Positions 50,433 to 63,001 of a stretch of DNA of 64,000 bases are shown here, in pieces. The notes below the pieces were generated by a model. It searched no databases. It saw only the letters and a list, made by a program, of their open reading frames with translations, and was not told the origin of the DNA. Every line of letters starts with the position of its first letter. The first letter of the stretch is position 1. The position numbers were made by a program, and so were the translations under genes. Source of the DNA: Chrysomallon squamiferum (taxonomy: Eukaryota > Mollusca > Gastropoda > Neomphalida > Peltospiridae); NCBI GenBank assembly GCA_012295275.1, contig CM022678.1:15273959-15337958 (forward strand), given 5' to 3'.

Positions 50433-50438
50433 AATAAA
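50433..50438 (+). terminator. Polyadenylation signal AATAAA of SNX17
   Basis: Consensus hexamer 380 bases after the stop. Confidence 0.5.
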
Positions 50439-50439
50439 A

Positions 50440-52490
50440 ATTATGCTATACTGTTGACATTTCATACAGAACACACTCTAAGCAGTATGAAAACTAAGTT
50501 GATTTGTAACATTGATAGCATACATTTGAGTATTTCCTAGGTAAAGATCATTTCAGTCTACACCTTCATAACAGTCTAGGCTATTCGTTAATAAGGTGCT
50601 ACCAAATAAGAGAAAGACAATATTTTGTTTAAATTCTTTTGGACCATTTGGTGTTTGATTTTTTTTTTTTTTTTTTTCTCTGTATGTTTAGTGAATTCAC
50701 ACTGAATTGTAGTTAGAACTATATTTTTGTAATGATTGCTCTTGTATGAATGTCTGTTAATATGGAGAAAGACATTTTGCATTTATATGATAATCTTGTT
50801 GCATTTAAGTCAAAGATTTTCAAATACTTGAATGACAGACATGTACTTTTTAAAATGGCTGCATTTATGAAAAGGAATTGCATGCTACCACACACAAAAG
50901 AAACCTATACATAGACATATAAACAAAAATAATATAATTTTAGATATATACATTGTTTTTGCACATATAATATGAAAAAGTAATCAGATGTAGAAATATA
51001 TAATATATTTTAAATATTGATGTATACCATACATAGATACATATATACATACAAACACACATACAGATACATATAATATATATGCAGACACATTAACAAA
51101 TAGAACAGACTGAAAAGATTTTGAAAAAATATTCTTCATGGACCAGTGTAAAAACCCTTTTTCAAAAATTGTTTTACAGTTTAAACTTATAAATGTTCTA
51201 ATGAAAAGTTTTGTGTCTGAGCAAATTTTAGAAAATGTAAAATATACTTCTGAAATATAACAATTTTCTTGCTGATATAAAGTTTTGTTTGATGTTGATA
51301 TTTCAGATTGTGGGTGTAGAGAGAGTAAAGTTAATTTATCCCTTTCACTTCATAATTAAATTTTCTGAAAATTAACAAGATGGGGTTGGTAATATACATT
51401 GTTTTCTTGTGCTAAGCTATAAGGAAGTGATATGGAAACACAAATAAAACAATATGAAGTTATAACAAACAAGCTTCATTGAAAAACAAATGTTAATTAA
51501 GAGTTTGAAATGGTTTAAGTTAAATGCCCAATTCTCTGTTTCAATTTAGATTGTTTCATAGTTTTCACTGTTTGTTTCACTTAGTTATTACAGTGATTTT
51601 ACAGATAACACTTTGTTATCAAAATTTCATTGGTTACGGTTGTTGTTGTTATTTTTTGAATTGTTATTATTAAATAACTTAACTAATTTGTTTTTATACT
51701 GATTACTTTTTCCCTGAATTTTCACTGACTTCAAAAATAAAATTTTGAAACAAAGCTAAAAATGGATTTGAAAAAAAAATCATTGTTTTTATTATCTTTA
51801 TAATAATAGATCTTTATCATCATAATCAACATCATCATTATTATGTTTGTTATAACTGTTATCATTATTTTCATTATCTTCATATTAGTTAGTAGTTATT
51901 ATTAGTTATTATTATTATTATTATTGTTATTATGATTATGATTATTATTATTATTATTATTTTTATTATTTTATTATTATTATTATTATTATTATGACCA
52001 TCTTCACTTGCCATATATTAATACAAAAATCAAATATACATCTAACAAAATCATTAAATAAAAGACTCAACTATTTATAATTATTAAAATAAGAAGCCAT
52101 AGGTAAATAAAAATATTTTTGTATATGTTCATCCCAGGTAACTTACAGCTATCACTTATAATGATATTAGACATAATAAATTTGTTTATTTTGTTGAAAA
52201 TGTTGGACATGAATTCTATATATTATTATTATTATTTTGTTTTGTTTTCTTATTTGTTTTAAATGGAACTTTATATAATGAAAATTGTACATACTTAGTA
52301 TATTAATATTTTCTTATAAATAACTATATTTTCTTTGTGTATATTGTACAGTTTGTGTGTATTATATGATTGATAATACTGGAAATGTCTTCTTTATAGT
52401 TTTTGTATGTTAAAAGTAAAGATATATACGATAGATCTTTATCTACATATTTATAATATTACAGATTTTACTTTTTCTTTGTATATCGTT
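50440..52490. other. Intergenic AT-rich sequence, no gene seen
   Basis: Follows the SNX17 3' end. Contains ATT/ATC microsatellite (about 51,800-51,995). No exon with a recognisable product was found on either strand. Confidence 0.5.
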
Positions 52491-52499
52491 GTTAGTGTT

Positions 52500-52830
52500 T
52501 GTATTGTCAAAGTAACTGGTTTTGCACAGAATATTATTACAAGAAAGAAACTAGTTTTGAATAGTATATTACTATTAGAAAGTAGTTACATTTAGCATAT
52601 TCTTATAAGAAATAGATTTCACAGAATGTAACCACAAAAAGTAAATAGTTTTGAATAGAATATTACTCAAGAAAGTAGTTTTGCACAAAACATTATTAAA
52701 AGAAAATAACTTATTTTCACAGCATATTACTGTAAGGAATTAATTAATTTTGCAAAGAACATTACAGTATATGTAGCTTATGCATAAGATATTATTACAA
52801 GATAATAGCTGGCTTTGCATAAAATAGCCA
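52500..52830. repeat. ~42-bp degenerate tandem repeat
   Basis: Seven to eight diverged copies built on 'tagttttgcacagaatatta' followed by 'ttacaagaaa'. Confidence 0.65.
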
Positions 52831-53214
52831 ACTATCACAGATTTTCATCTTCATATTCGATCATTTTGTACATTCACATTGAAGTCATTTAGCAAAATAT
52901 CCTAAAATACATATATTAATGATGATAAATACGCATATAATTTATTTTGTTTTACCCCAGTATGCAATATATTATTATTATTTTTTTGTATGATAATTAA
53001 TACTAGGAGTATTTTTTGTTTTATCAATCATATAATTTGTATTTTTGTAAATACAACAGCAATAAATGTATTTCTTTATCCTGCTGCTTCATACCAGTCT
53101 TCCTTGTTGTTGTCCTTGTGATGTATTTTTATATAAATACCCCTGTAAGAACTCTTTTTTAAGAGAAAATAAAAAAATAAATAAAAAATAAATTTATTCA
53201 GCATCTCACCTCTT

Positions 53215-53745
53215 CATAGAAATGGTTTATTTTTTCTCTGTAATACAAACAACTTTTTTTTATATTCAGAATATTTTTTACTTAAAGAAATTATCTTTTA
53301 CTCAGCTTCTTGGTTGTTTGAAGAACTGTATTTTTTGTTTTTCTGTTAATCAACTTAATTGTAGATTGAGAAACCATATTTATAGTTCTGTAAGAAGAAA
53401 ATAAATTTTAAGTTTTTGATACAGCTACTGAGTTGTTTGGCAAAACTGATTTTTTCTTAGTAACAGAATCAGGTAATTTTTATGTTCAGTATCCTTACAT
53501 AAAATTTCTGTAAAAGAAAAACAATCTTTGATTCATATTTTTTTATTTTTTTTTTTTTTCCATTTTTTCTTCTTTGTGATATCATCAGTTTATTTTATAT
53601 TTAGAATGCTAATTTATAACTTTTGAAATTAAAATATAAGTATTTGCTTCAGCTTTCCAGCTTTTTGAAGAAACTTATTAGATATCCTGGTGTCAGTAAT
53701 ATTCATAAAATAGCTTTATTTCGTTAATTTTTGAGTATCAGTAAC
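53215..53745. repeat. ~160-bp degenerate tandem repeat
   Basis: About three copies share 'cagcttcttggttgtttgaa'-like and 'ttatattcagaatatttt'-like blocks. Divergence is substantial. Confidence 0.5.
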
Positions 53746-54059
53746 ATAGTGTGCATTTATAACAATGCACTGTGCTGAAAAGAGCTTTTAGTTTTTAATT
53801 TTGGGAATTTATTTTCACTATTTTTTGTAGATAAAACAAATGTTTGCTAATCTATGAATAAAACTTATATTTCATGTGCTACAATTATTTTGTAATTGGG
53901 TAATTAATATCAGTCTTCAAATCAGTTAATTTATTCTTCACTTCCATTATTAAAGATGTTAATTTGTTTAAAAATAGAGGAAATTGTGGGAACAAACGTT
54001 TTCTTTTTTTTATATATTCTGTTAACTGATGCAGCCTTACATTTATAATGTTTCTTTCC

Positions 54060-54370
54060 ATCATTATCTAATGAAGAAATGGGTTTATAAATTAAAAAAA
54101 AGTACAAAAAGAAGAACCATAAAAACAATGAACATTTTTGTGGAATAAGGGAATATGGTAAAAGTTCTTCAGTTATTCAGTAAGAAATGCTGTTTTTTAT
54201 TATTATTATTATTATTTTAATACAGATTTATAATTTACTTCTTCTGTTTTGTTAATATAGGTATAAATATTATAATCATTTTCAAAAATTTGTTTATTCT
54301 GATATAAACGTTGTAGCCGTTTTTTTCCTTTAAAATATTTTCAATAAAAATAGTGTTAATTGCTTTATTT
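54060..54370. repeat. Dispersed direct repeat, copy 1
   Basis: Shares with 56,640-56,930 the blocks 'attcagtaagaaatgctgtt', 'gatttataatttact' and 'ttattctgata.aaac.ttgtagc'. The second copy lies about 2.57 kb downstream in the same orientation, past the POLR2K last exon. Confidence 0.7.
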
Positions 54371-54547
54371 CTTTATTTTATTATTTTGTTTTGTTTTATT
54401 ATTCATTTCTGTTTTTAATATAATTTATAATTTTTTTTTTTTTATTCTGTAAATTAATGGTTGTTCTTTATTACCTTTTACCCTGTAAAATGAAATTATA
54501 TAAATTGAAAATATGACTAAAGCTCAGTCTCTCTCTCTATATGTATA

Positions 54548-54584
<37 letters not shown>

Positions 54585-55554
54585 ATACATTTTTTGTTTC
54601 TGCAGACAAGGACCAGAATAGAAAACATAATGAAACCTGTAATAATTTATAAAATTATTTTTGTTAAATACTTCAGAACCCATTCCTTTGTTGCAGCAAA
54701 ATGTCTTTCAGTACATCCAGTGTTGGTTTCAAATATATTTTTATTGCTAATATTAAACCTATGGAAAATAAAGTATTATTTCTAATAATTAAATTTATAT
54801 TTGTAGAAAAGAATTATAATTTCTTATTCATTAGCAAATATTGTGTGGTTAATTGTTTTAATTTGAAATAAAATAAGAAAAAAATGTGTGTTTTGCTGTT
54901 ATGAGTCAGTATGCATTAATTGTGGATACATCCAGGATTTTTATAATAATATTCTTCTTTATCATTGAATGCTATATAATAAATAGAGAAATTAAATTTA
55001 CACATATATAGATTTATATAGCTGTTTTTAAACATTGTTGCTAATTGTTTTTCTTTTTAACATGAAATAAGAAAAATAAAGAATAAAAAGTTTAAAATTT
55101 CTCAAGACAGCACGATCATACAGACAAGATTTAACCACTGTTATTAAATGTTATTAACCTGCTGCATCATAAATAGTTTTTTAAAAAGATCAATAAAATA
55201 ATTAAAGTTAATTTTTTTTTTTGAAATATATTTTGAAAGCTTTTAGAAACTTAAAGCAGCATATCATAAAAAAAGAACGTTTATAAAAACAAATACTAAT
55301 AACAAAAAATAAATAACTAAAAAAATGGAGAAATAAAGAAAGAACAAAATATAATAATATTAATAAAAATAATAATAGTAATAATAATAATAATGACACA
55401 AGTGCGTGATCAGCCATAGCAAAATAACAGGTACTATTTTACAATCATTCATGCCAAACGAGACAAGGTACATTTTGTACTGGTATTACATAAAAACTGA
55501 TAGATGGAAACATGGAATCCTTTCATACAGATGTAGCTGCGTTCCTTAAAAAAG

Positions 55555-55571
55555 ACAATAATAATAATAAC

Positions 55572-55623
<52 letters not shown>

Positions 55624-55690
55624 TAATAATAATAATAATAATAAAACAATAATAATAATAATATAACTATGATGATGATAATGATAATAA
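55555..55690. repeat. AAT trinucleotide microsatellite
   Basis: Runs of AAT with minor interruptions. The surrounding 54,400-56,500 is AT-rich with no recognised gene. Confidence 0.9.
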
Positions 55691-56512
55691 TAGTAATGAC
55701 AGTGACATCTGCAGGTGAGTAAAAAGATGGTTTGTCCAGTAACTTTGCATCTAGAAAGATGGGATTATTTTTTTAACAATTTCTTAGCATCTGTCATTTC
55801 AGTTACAAAATTCTGTTTAACAAATGCTAATATTTTAATGTTATTTTTTCATGCAAGTATATATTATATATATTATATTACTTATCTGTTGTTAACAAAA
55901 TGAAAATAAAGTGAATATAAATATATAATACCAGTGTTTACATTAACCATTTCTTTTTATTAATTAAATGAAAATCCTGTTAGCTCTCCATAATTATATA
56001 AACAGAATTCACCACAAACATTTTTTTGTAATTAATTTAAATGTGATTAGTTTTCACAGAAGAAAGTGAAACTCGTTAGTTCATATTTATTTTTAAAAAT
56101 ATTAATTTTAAAAAGGAGGGTATCAAAATATCATTTTTTTAAATAAGTTTGTTCTCTCTCCACTTTAAATTTTATGTTGACAGGAAGTGTTATTACTAAC
56201 TCAGGTAATAAAAGGAAAAAGAAAAGAAAAAACAACTAACAGACATTACTGCATTTTTTAATTTACATAGAAAAAGAATATTTCAATTTACCTTGCTGAA
56301 AAAGAAACAAAATCTAAAAGGATTGTTAAAATGTATTTTCATTCCATTGCGTCTTAGATTCTTCTGCTTCTGTCTTATTTCCACTGTTCATTGTGTTAAC
56401 TTTCATGAACAGAATAAAAAAACACAGAGTAACATGTCACATGAGTCTTTGTCACGTTTGTGCACGTACCAAAGATAAAAATGTTTTAGATGAAGAATGC
56501 TCACAAAACTTG

Positions 56513-57561
56513 TCACCTAGCATCAAATACAATCACTGGAAAGTGGTTAAGGAATTTGTGCACATAATTTCTGTAAGCAATAAGACTGTTATTATCCCCA
56601 ATAATTATACAATTATTATTTATAACTGATTACAGATAAAATGGATTTATAATTTCATAAATTAAAAGAAAAGAAAATGCTATGAAAACAATGAAAATGA
56701 CTGTGGTATAAGGGAATGTGATACAAGTTTTTCAAGTATTCAGTAAGAAATGCTGTTTTATTTACTTATTATAATTATTATATTACTATAATAGGGATTT
56801 ATAATTTACTTTATATGTTTTATATTATATTTTAAATTTTATTTATTCTGATACAAACTTTGTAGCACTGTTTCATACCTTTTTTTCCTTTAAAGTGACT
56901 AGATGATATAAATAATGTTAAATTGTTTTTAATAGCAGTTATAACCGGAATTTTAATTACTTTTTAATATTAGTAGTGGTTGATATATAAACAAATTATT
57001 CAAATCTGTAAATAACACACACACACACACACAAGGTAAAAGAAACAAATAGCCTAACATATTATATTTCTTTCTTTAAATAGCACATTCTTCTTGTCAG
57101 TAGTATTCAGTATTCTGCAAAGGATACTTCTTTTTGTTCTCTTTTTGTACATAATTCTGTAACCGCATTCTCTGCAACGAATTGGATCTCTAGCACGAAT
57201 CTCATTCTCCTGATGACACTCTGAAATATTTATAAAATTATATAACACAGAATGTTGACTGATAAGATTGTATATATTGTTTGAATAATTTGTGAGTAAA
57301 TAAGCCAAGTAAAGCAATTTACATAATAAAATAATGACATTTTATTGTTAAAGAGAAAGTTAAAGTAACAGAACATTAGCAAAAAGAATGTATTCAATTG
57401 CACAGGTTAGGTTTTTAATATCAAAGAGGAAGAAAGCCAAAAAAACATTCGTGTTCTTCTCAAATGATGATAACGTCAGTTGAAAGGAACGTACCACCAC
57501 AGGTATATATCATGGTTTGTTGTTTCACAGGTGGCTGTCCTTCAGTATTTCCTTTATCCAT
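56513..57561 (-). CDS. POLR2K: RNA polymerases I, II and III subunit RPABC4 (RPB12/POLR2K)
   Basis: Three coding exons (5'-3'): 57561-57495, 57220-57128 and 56535-56513, total 183 nt, 60 residues (human 58). The product begins [20 protein letters not shown] and continues with the zinc ribbon CGEC (C21, C24) and CREC (C38, C41) in [20 protein letters not shown], then ends KRMIVFDAR. The subunit is shared by all three nuclear RNA polymerases and binds zinc at the RPB2/RPB3 side. The final exon has only 23 coding bases and was found by searching for the expected VFDAR terminus; without it the frame would run on into intron sequence. The gene converges with SNX17 and diverges from the F-box gene. 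Confidence 0.95.
56640..56930. repeat. Dispersed direct repeat, copy 2
   Basis: Counterpart of 54,060-54,370, lying just 5' (on the plus strand, to the right) of the POLR2K last exon within its second intron. Confidence 0.7.
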
Positions 57562-57924
57562 TTCTGCTTAAATAATAATATAATAATTAAAAACTGAAAC
57601 TAGTGAAATGTGACAAAAAGTTAAATCATTAATATTAAGATTTGGAAATATCACACACAGAGAGAGAGAGAGGGAAAGAACAAAAAATATATTTCTAAAA
57701 TTTATGTTTTAGTTCATAAAAACTAATTTGAGTCGATTCTAGAATTATAGAATTATACTCAGTATAAGTATTAGTATAATAATGTCTCAGTGTCTGTAAT
57801 TTCATTTTATCTACAAGTGCAAGTGGTAAAACTAAAACAATTCTGAATTCAGAATTCTTATACTTTTCTTACAATAGTTTTAATACAATAAAGTATTCAT
57901 TCCAAATCATTTTATTATTGAATA

Positions 57925-58202
57925 ATAAATTAATACTAATAATACTAATAAGTAATAGTTATATTATTATATTATATAGATAATTATATACTAAACTCTA
58001 AAGTCATACTTTATAAACTTAACATGTCTGACTGAATTACTTAAAATAAACTGACTGAATAATAATAATAATAATACACACTAATAGTTGTATTATTATA
58101 TTATTATTATAATTATATAATATAGATAATTAATTATATACTAAAGTCATACTTTATTTTATAAACTTAACATGTCTGACTGAATTACTTAAAATAAACT
58201 GA

Positions 58203-58250
<48 letters not shown>
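57925..58250. repeat. Tandem duplication (~130-140 bp) ending in AAT microsatellite
   Basis: 'aacttaacatgtctgactga' and 'attacttaaaataaactgac' occur twice (about 58,018 and 58,157), each preceded by 'tagataatta..tatactaaa' and 'gtcatacttta'. An AAT run ends at about 58,250. Confidence 0.85.
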
Positions 58251-58252
<2 letters not shown>

Positions 58253-58339
58253 CTAGATCCTAAAAGAAATATTCAATATATAATAAATATAACCGAAAGA
58301 TTATAACCAGCACAACAAATCCACATGCGTAAATGTATA

Positions 58340-58470
58340 TATCGGAAGTACTAAATATAATCTCGTGAGTTCTCGCGAAATAAACAAATAGCATCGCCTT
58401 CGCACTGATTGGTCACTCTTTTCGCAAAGGGGGATTTTTGAAAAGAAAATGCTGACGGGACTGGTGTTGA
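58340..58470. promoter_or_regulatory. Probable bidirectional promoter of POLR2K and the FBXO5/43-like gene
   Basis: The first GC-richer stretch between the two divergent genes contains an ETS-like core CGGAAGT (58,343-58,349), TCTCGCGAAA (58,371-58,380, like the TCTCGCGAGA promoter element or an E2F site), an inverted CCAAT box (ATTGG, 58,408-58,412) and TTTTCGC (58,429-58,436). Start sites cannot be placed from sequence. Confidence 0.5.
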
Positions 58471-58624
58471 AAGCGATCTGAAGAAAAAAAATTTCATGAG
58501 AGTCATTATATATTTCATCCTCATCATTATAGTTTACATAGCCTTTGACTGCAGATCCACTTCAAGTATTTTATGCATTCGAATGCCAAAACATTTCTTT
58601 AAATGCATATAGTCTGATTACAAG
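58471..58624 (+). other. Probable 5' UTR exon of the FBXO5/43-like gene
   Basis: A strong donor (ACAAG/GTGAGT) ends the exon at 58,624. The next acceptor, ending at 59,223, directly precedes the start codon. The left boundary is not determinable. Confidence 0.5.
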
Positions 58625-59223
58625 GTGAGTTATTCGCTGGCGCCTTTTGACAAGTCAAACTATTTTTAAAGTCCTTAAAATGGGTCATGTTCTGAAACAA
58701 ATCCTATCATTTTATATCAATCCGATCATAAATTATAAATTTTCAAAATGAAAAAATAACGGAAAAGAATTTCAGAATGCAAAATTTTATTTTTTATATA
58801 AAATTTATTTAACGTTGGATTTGATCCCCTTTGTTGACTAAGAAATGTAACGTGAAGGTGTCATGACTGGAGCCATGATTATTATACGTGTCTAACTGAT
58901 CGAGAAAACAAAAGCACGTAATTTAAATACATAAGAAAAGTTATCTGTGGAAATCTCCACAAAAAAGATGGATATAATTAGTTTTAGTTGCGTACTTATT
59001 AAACATTATTAATTAAAGTTGTTAAATATTTAAATTATTAAATATTTTACATCATGAATGTATGTATCTGCAGTAATTAAAAATAAAACATATTTTCAGG
59101 CTTTATTTAAAATTATTTTTTTATATATTTCCCCATAAATACATTTACACTAACAAAAAAAATTTATATACAACAAACCTCACAAATAAATAAATAAAAA
59201 TGTATAATCTTTTTTTTACCCAG

Positions 59224-61256
59224 ATGGATACTTACTGCCATGGTGAAAAGCAGCTTGACAAGATGATATTGATGGGTACAAGTACACCAGTGTGTACTAG
59301 AACAAAGTTTACAAATACACAGTTTGAAAGTGATTCTGTTTTACAGCAGAAGTCAAAATCTGCTAGAGTCAACTTTACTGAGCATGACAGTGGTTACGCT
59401 GACTCTTTAGCTGACATTACTTGTTCATCAGATCATGACAAAAGTCACCTTTCACTGTTCAGCAATACACCAAGAACTCAAGAGAGACATTCATCAGTCT
59501 TAGATTTCATCAGTCCTATCACCTTGTCAGATATTGACAGCAACACAAACACATTCACACAGAGAAATTCATTACAGCAGTCAGTGATTCCTGAAGAGGA
59601 ATTCCGAGATGGAATTAAAGGAATGTCGATGTACAGTTTCGACCTGGGCATTGAAAACAGTAAGAGCGAGGAGACTATTTCACACTGTGTTTCTGAGGGA
59701 AATGAATTGAAATTTATTAAGATAATGAGCACAATTTCACCAGATGAATCGGACCGATTTCGCAGGTTTCTTGACAATTACAGTCCTAGAGAGCGTGATC
59801 GATTGATAGGTCGAAAGATTGGACTGCGCCATGTGGACATTTTAGGAGAGTTGCCCTCCAGAAGTATCCCTGTCAATCTGGTTTTATCATACATGAAACC
59901 ATCTGATCTCTACAGGTAAATTTATGATATATTTATACAGAGAACACCAATGGTTTAATGTGCCAACAGATTTCATAAATAAAAATACTGAGTGTAGGGT
60001 GTTGTCTGATTCAGTAAGTTAAAATACATTTCTGAATTATAATTGTTATAACTATACATGAATTCACTGAAGTTAAAAATAAAGGAGGTGAAGCAAACTT
60101 AACAACAAGCATAAACCTTAATAATTATTTTTTTTGAAACAGTAACACAAGGTATATAATTGTAATAAAATGTTATTTGGTTTTACTTGTAGTATGTGTC
60201 AGGTTAGCAGGCGATGGAGAAACATATGTGAAGAATCTCCCAGTATAAAGCGAGAGCTGCAGGAATGTTCTGAGAGGAAAAAAGATTCTTTTATGGGCAA
60301 GGTGAGCTGACAAATCATTGATATTATTTTTAAAAACACTCAGAATGTACTCTTGACATAGTCTGATGTGTTTGCATAAATTGTTATCAACAGACAAACT
60401 GAAATGTCCGACTCTGCTGGATATGTACAGTACAATAACTAACTAATCTGTTAATACATATGTTTGTAAATATTTTAACTATACAATCTCTCTCTCTCTC
60501 TCTACACACAATAATTTCAAATATATCTTTCTATTCAATCAAAACATATTTTTCTGCTTAAAACATTAACAGATAAAGACAATTTCTAACAGATTTATAT
60601 TTTTATTTTACAGGAAAATTATGTGAAACGATTAACTACCACAGACAGACAGAATCGTGGATTGACAAATCCGAGTGTAAAATTAGGCTTTGTCCAGAAA
60701 GTTGAACCACTTAGACCAGCAACTTTTGATAGTTCTCCTACAAAGAATATTTCATTTCCTGAGGTAATGAATAAAAAAAAAAAAAATTCTTCCTGTATAT
60801 AAATGTACATTTAAGATATATACATTTCAGATAATTAAATTGTAACATTAGTACATTTAGTTAATAAATATTGAAATAGTTCAATTGATGTATTTAAGAT
60901 AGATTTATTAACAAATTTAAAATAGTCCAGTTAATTAATTTAAAACAGTTTGAAACGTTTATTTATTTTTGATTTTAAATATATATTAATATATATATAT
61001 ATCTCTTTTCTAATTTTAGGCAGTACAGCTTCTACAAAATGGTGAAAGACTTCGCCATTGTCCAAAATGTTACTCTGCATCTATAGTTAAACCTATAGAG
61101 GATAGGGGAAGCTGTTTAAAATGTCAGTATGACTTTTGTGTCAAATGTTTGACAGAATATCACCAGGCCCGACCATGTGTGCCTGTAGTGTGCCAAAAGG
61201 CACAGACAGACAATGTTGGCAGCAAGAAAAGCAAACGAAATTTAAAGCGTTTGTAA
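59224..61256 (+). CDS. FBXO5: FBXO5/FBXO43 (Emi1/Emi2)-like F-box APC/C inhibitor
   Basis: Four coding exons: 59224-59915, 60193-60301, 60614-60763 and 61020-61256, total 1,188 nt, 395 residues. The ATG follows the acceptor immediately. An N-terminal Ser-rich region contains HDSGYADS (residues 54-61), a likely beta-TrCP phosphodegron. An F-box follows at about 208-255 (ELPSRSIPVNLVLSYMKPSD, then CQVSRRWRNICEESP). A C-terminal zinc-binding region starts at about 330 (LRHCPKCYSASIVKP, SCLKCQYDFCVKCL, YHQARPC). The last residues NLKRL match the basic-Leu tail that competes for APC/C. The family blocks APC/C in S/G2 or meiotic arrest. Emi1 and Emi2 cannot be separated here; the symbol is provisional. 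Confidence 0.9.
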
Positions 61257-62110
61257 CACAGGCGTCAGGCAGATGTTTCTGCCATGTTTAACATGTGACT
61301 GTATTACACAAAACAACAAAGTCAAATGAAATGTTCACATCAAGAATGAAGTTTAGAATTAACCTCCGTTTTCAGTTCTGTTGTAATCTTTTGAAGATCC
61401 TGACACAAAAATTCTTATCCAGTATTCTTATCCAGTATCACAAAGGGATTCATCATTCCAGACAATGCATATCACCACACCACTGTTTTATACATTACCA
61501 ATGGATAACTGAAGATAGTTTGATGGTCTTTGAAACAACTTGCAGTTTTTTGGGACAACATATTAACACTCAATATACTGATCTGACGGTTGACGTATAA
61601 TTAACAGAAGTGAAATTTGACTGTGTAACATTAGCTAACAAAGTTTTATACTGGTCGTTAATTCCAGTGGTTGTCTTCAGAATTAATATTCACAGAGCAG
61701 TGTGCATGTTTACTGACATAAAGCTAGCCTGAAATGGCTGGGTTTGAGAACAAACGTGTAAATTCATTGACTGTGATTCACAAAGTTTCTGATGTGTTAT
61801 GGTATATGATGATGATCAAAATAAGAACCATATGACAAGTGACAGCTACTGTAATAGTATTATTATAATAGTTTTATTTACTAATTCATATTTTGTAAAT
61901 CTTTAGTTTAACAAATTTATGTTCTTAAACTCTGTTCTTAATTGAATTTTCTTTTTTCTCAACAGAACAATGCTGGGCATTCTTAATTTATTTCAGTAAC
62001 TTTTTAATAACGTTTTAACTTCGGTTGTTATTTTCTTATCATGTCATCAATTTTATTAATTTCATTTCTATTTTATATTTTTATTTGCTTGCCAGTTCCT
62101 GTGTTTATAT
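61257..62110 (+). other. 3' UTR/flank of the FBXO5/43-like gene
   Basis: No further coding exon. A small open frame at 61,295-61,600 has no recognisable domain and probably belongs to the 3' UTR. Candidate AATAAA signals occur at 62,538-62,543 and further on (near 63,165 and 63,363). Confidence 0.45.
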
Positions 62111-62111
62111 C

Positions 62112-62415
62112 TAATGGTTTTTTATTGTGTTCTTTGCAGATCATGAAAACTTTATTTTATTAATATTATTTATTTATTTACTTTTTATTCTACATCTCAT
62201 TATGTTCTTTGCAGATCATGAAAATTTTATTTTATTAATATTATTTATTTATTTATTTACTTTTTATACTACATCATTATTTCATACAGATTTTAAAATT
62301 ACTCTAATGGTTTCTTATTGTGTTCTTTGCAGATCATGAAAACTTTATTTTATTAATATTATAATTTATTTATTACATTTTTATTCTACATCCAATTATT
62401 TCATACAGATTTTAA
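62112..62415. repeat. ~90-130-bp tandem repeat downstream of the F-box gene
   Basis: Three copies of 'gttctttgcagatcatgaaa' (about 62,130, 62,203 and 62,321), each followed by 'ctttattttattaatatta' and 'tttttattctacat'. Confidence 0.85.
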
Positions 62416-63001
62416 AATAACACATTCTGTCATCTATCACTTTTTAAAGACTGACTGACATTACAACAACACATTTATATATACTCATACCCACAATGTC
62501 TTTCAGATGTGACTATGTAAATTATCAACGGACAGAAATAAACATATCAATGTCAGGGTTAATTAAAGATTGTCTTGAGAATGTTTGATTTCCTGGGGTT
62601 TTGAAAGTAGTGAGAAACCTTGGAAATCATTCCATTTTGCATGAATTTGGTTTATTCACTGCAAATATAAAGTTTTATTGTTAGTCATTAAACGACTTGT
62701 TTGTGTTTTAAAAATCAGATTTTCCTGACGATTAAATTTAAAATTGTTATTTTTACGTTTTGAAGGAAATCCTTCATGTATGAAATTCAAAGATTAATAA
62801 TCTGTACAAATATGTAATGAAAACAAATGGGAGTTTTTTTTTTATTCAATGACCATGTTTATTATTTGTAAATAATGGAATTTGGTCAGACTTCATAAAT
62901 TTTTAATCTTCGTAATTAAAAGTATTTTACTGTTCTGTGTACTGTGCCTGTCAAGTTTCCTGAGTAATTAGATACAAGTCTTACAAAATCCTAATAATAA
63001 A

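Noticed and set aside
56393-56629. 78-codon plus-strand frame with CHVCARTKDK
   Set aside because: It overlaps the POLR2K terminal exon in antisense and has no recognisable fold.
59200-59223. Upstream start adding MYNLFFTQ to the F-box protein
   Set aside because: The poly-T followed by CCCAG at 59,211-59,223 is a textbook acceptor, and the conserved start follows it directly.
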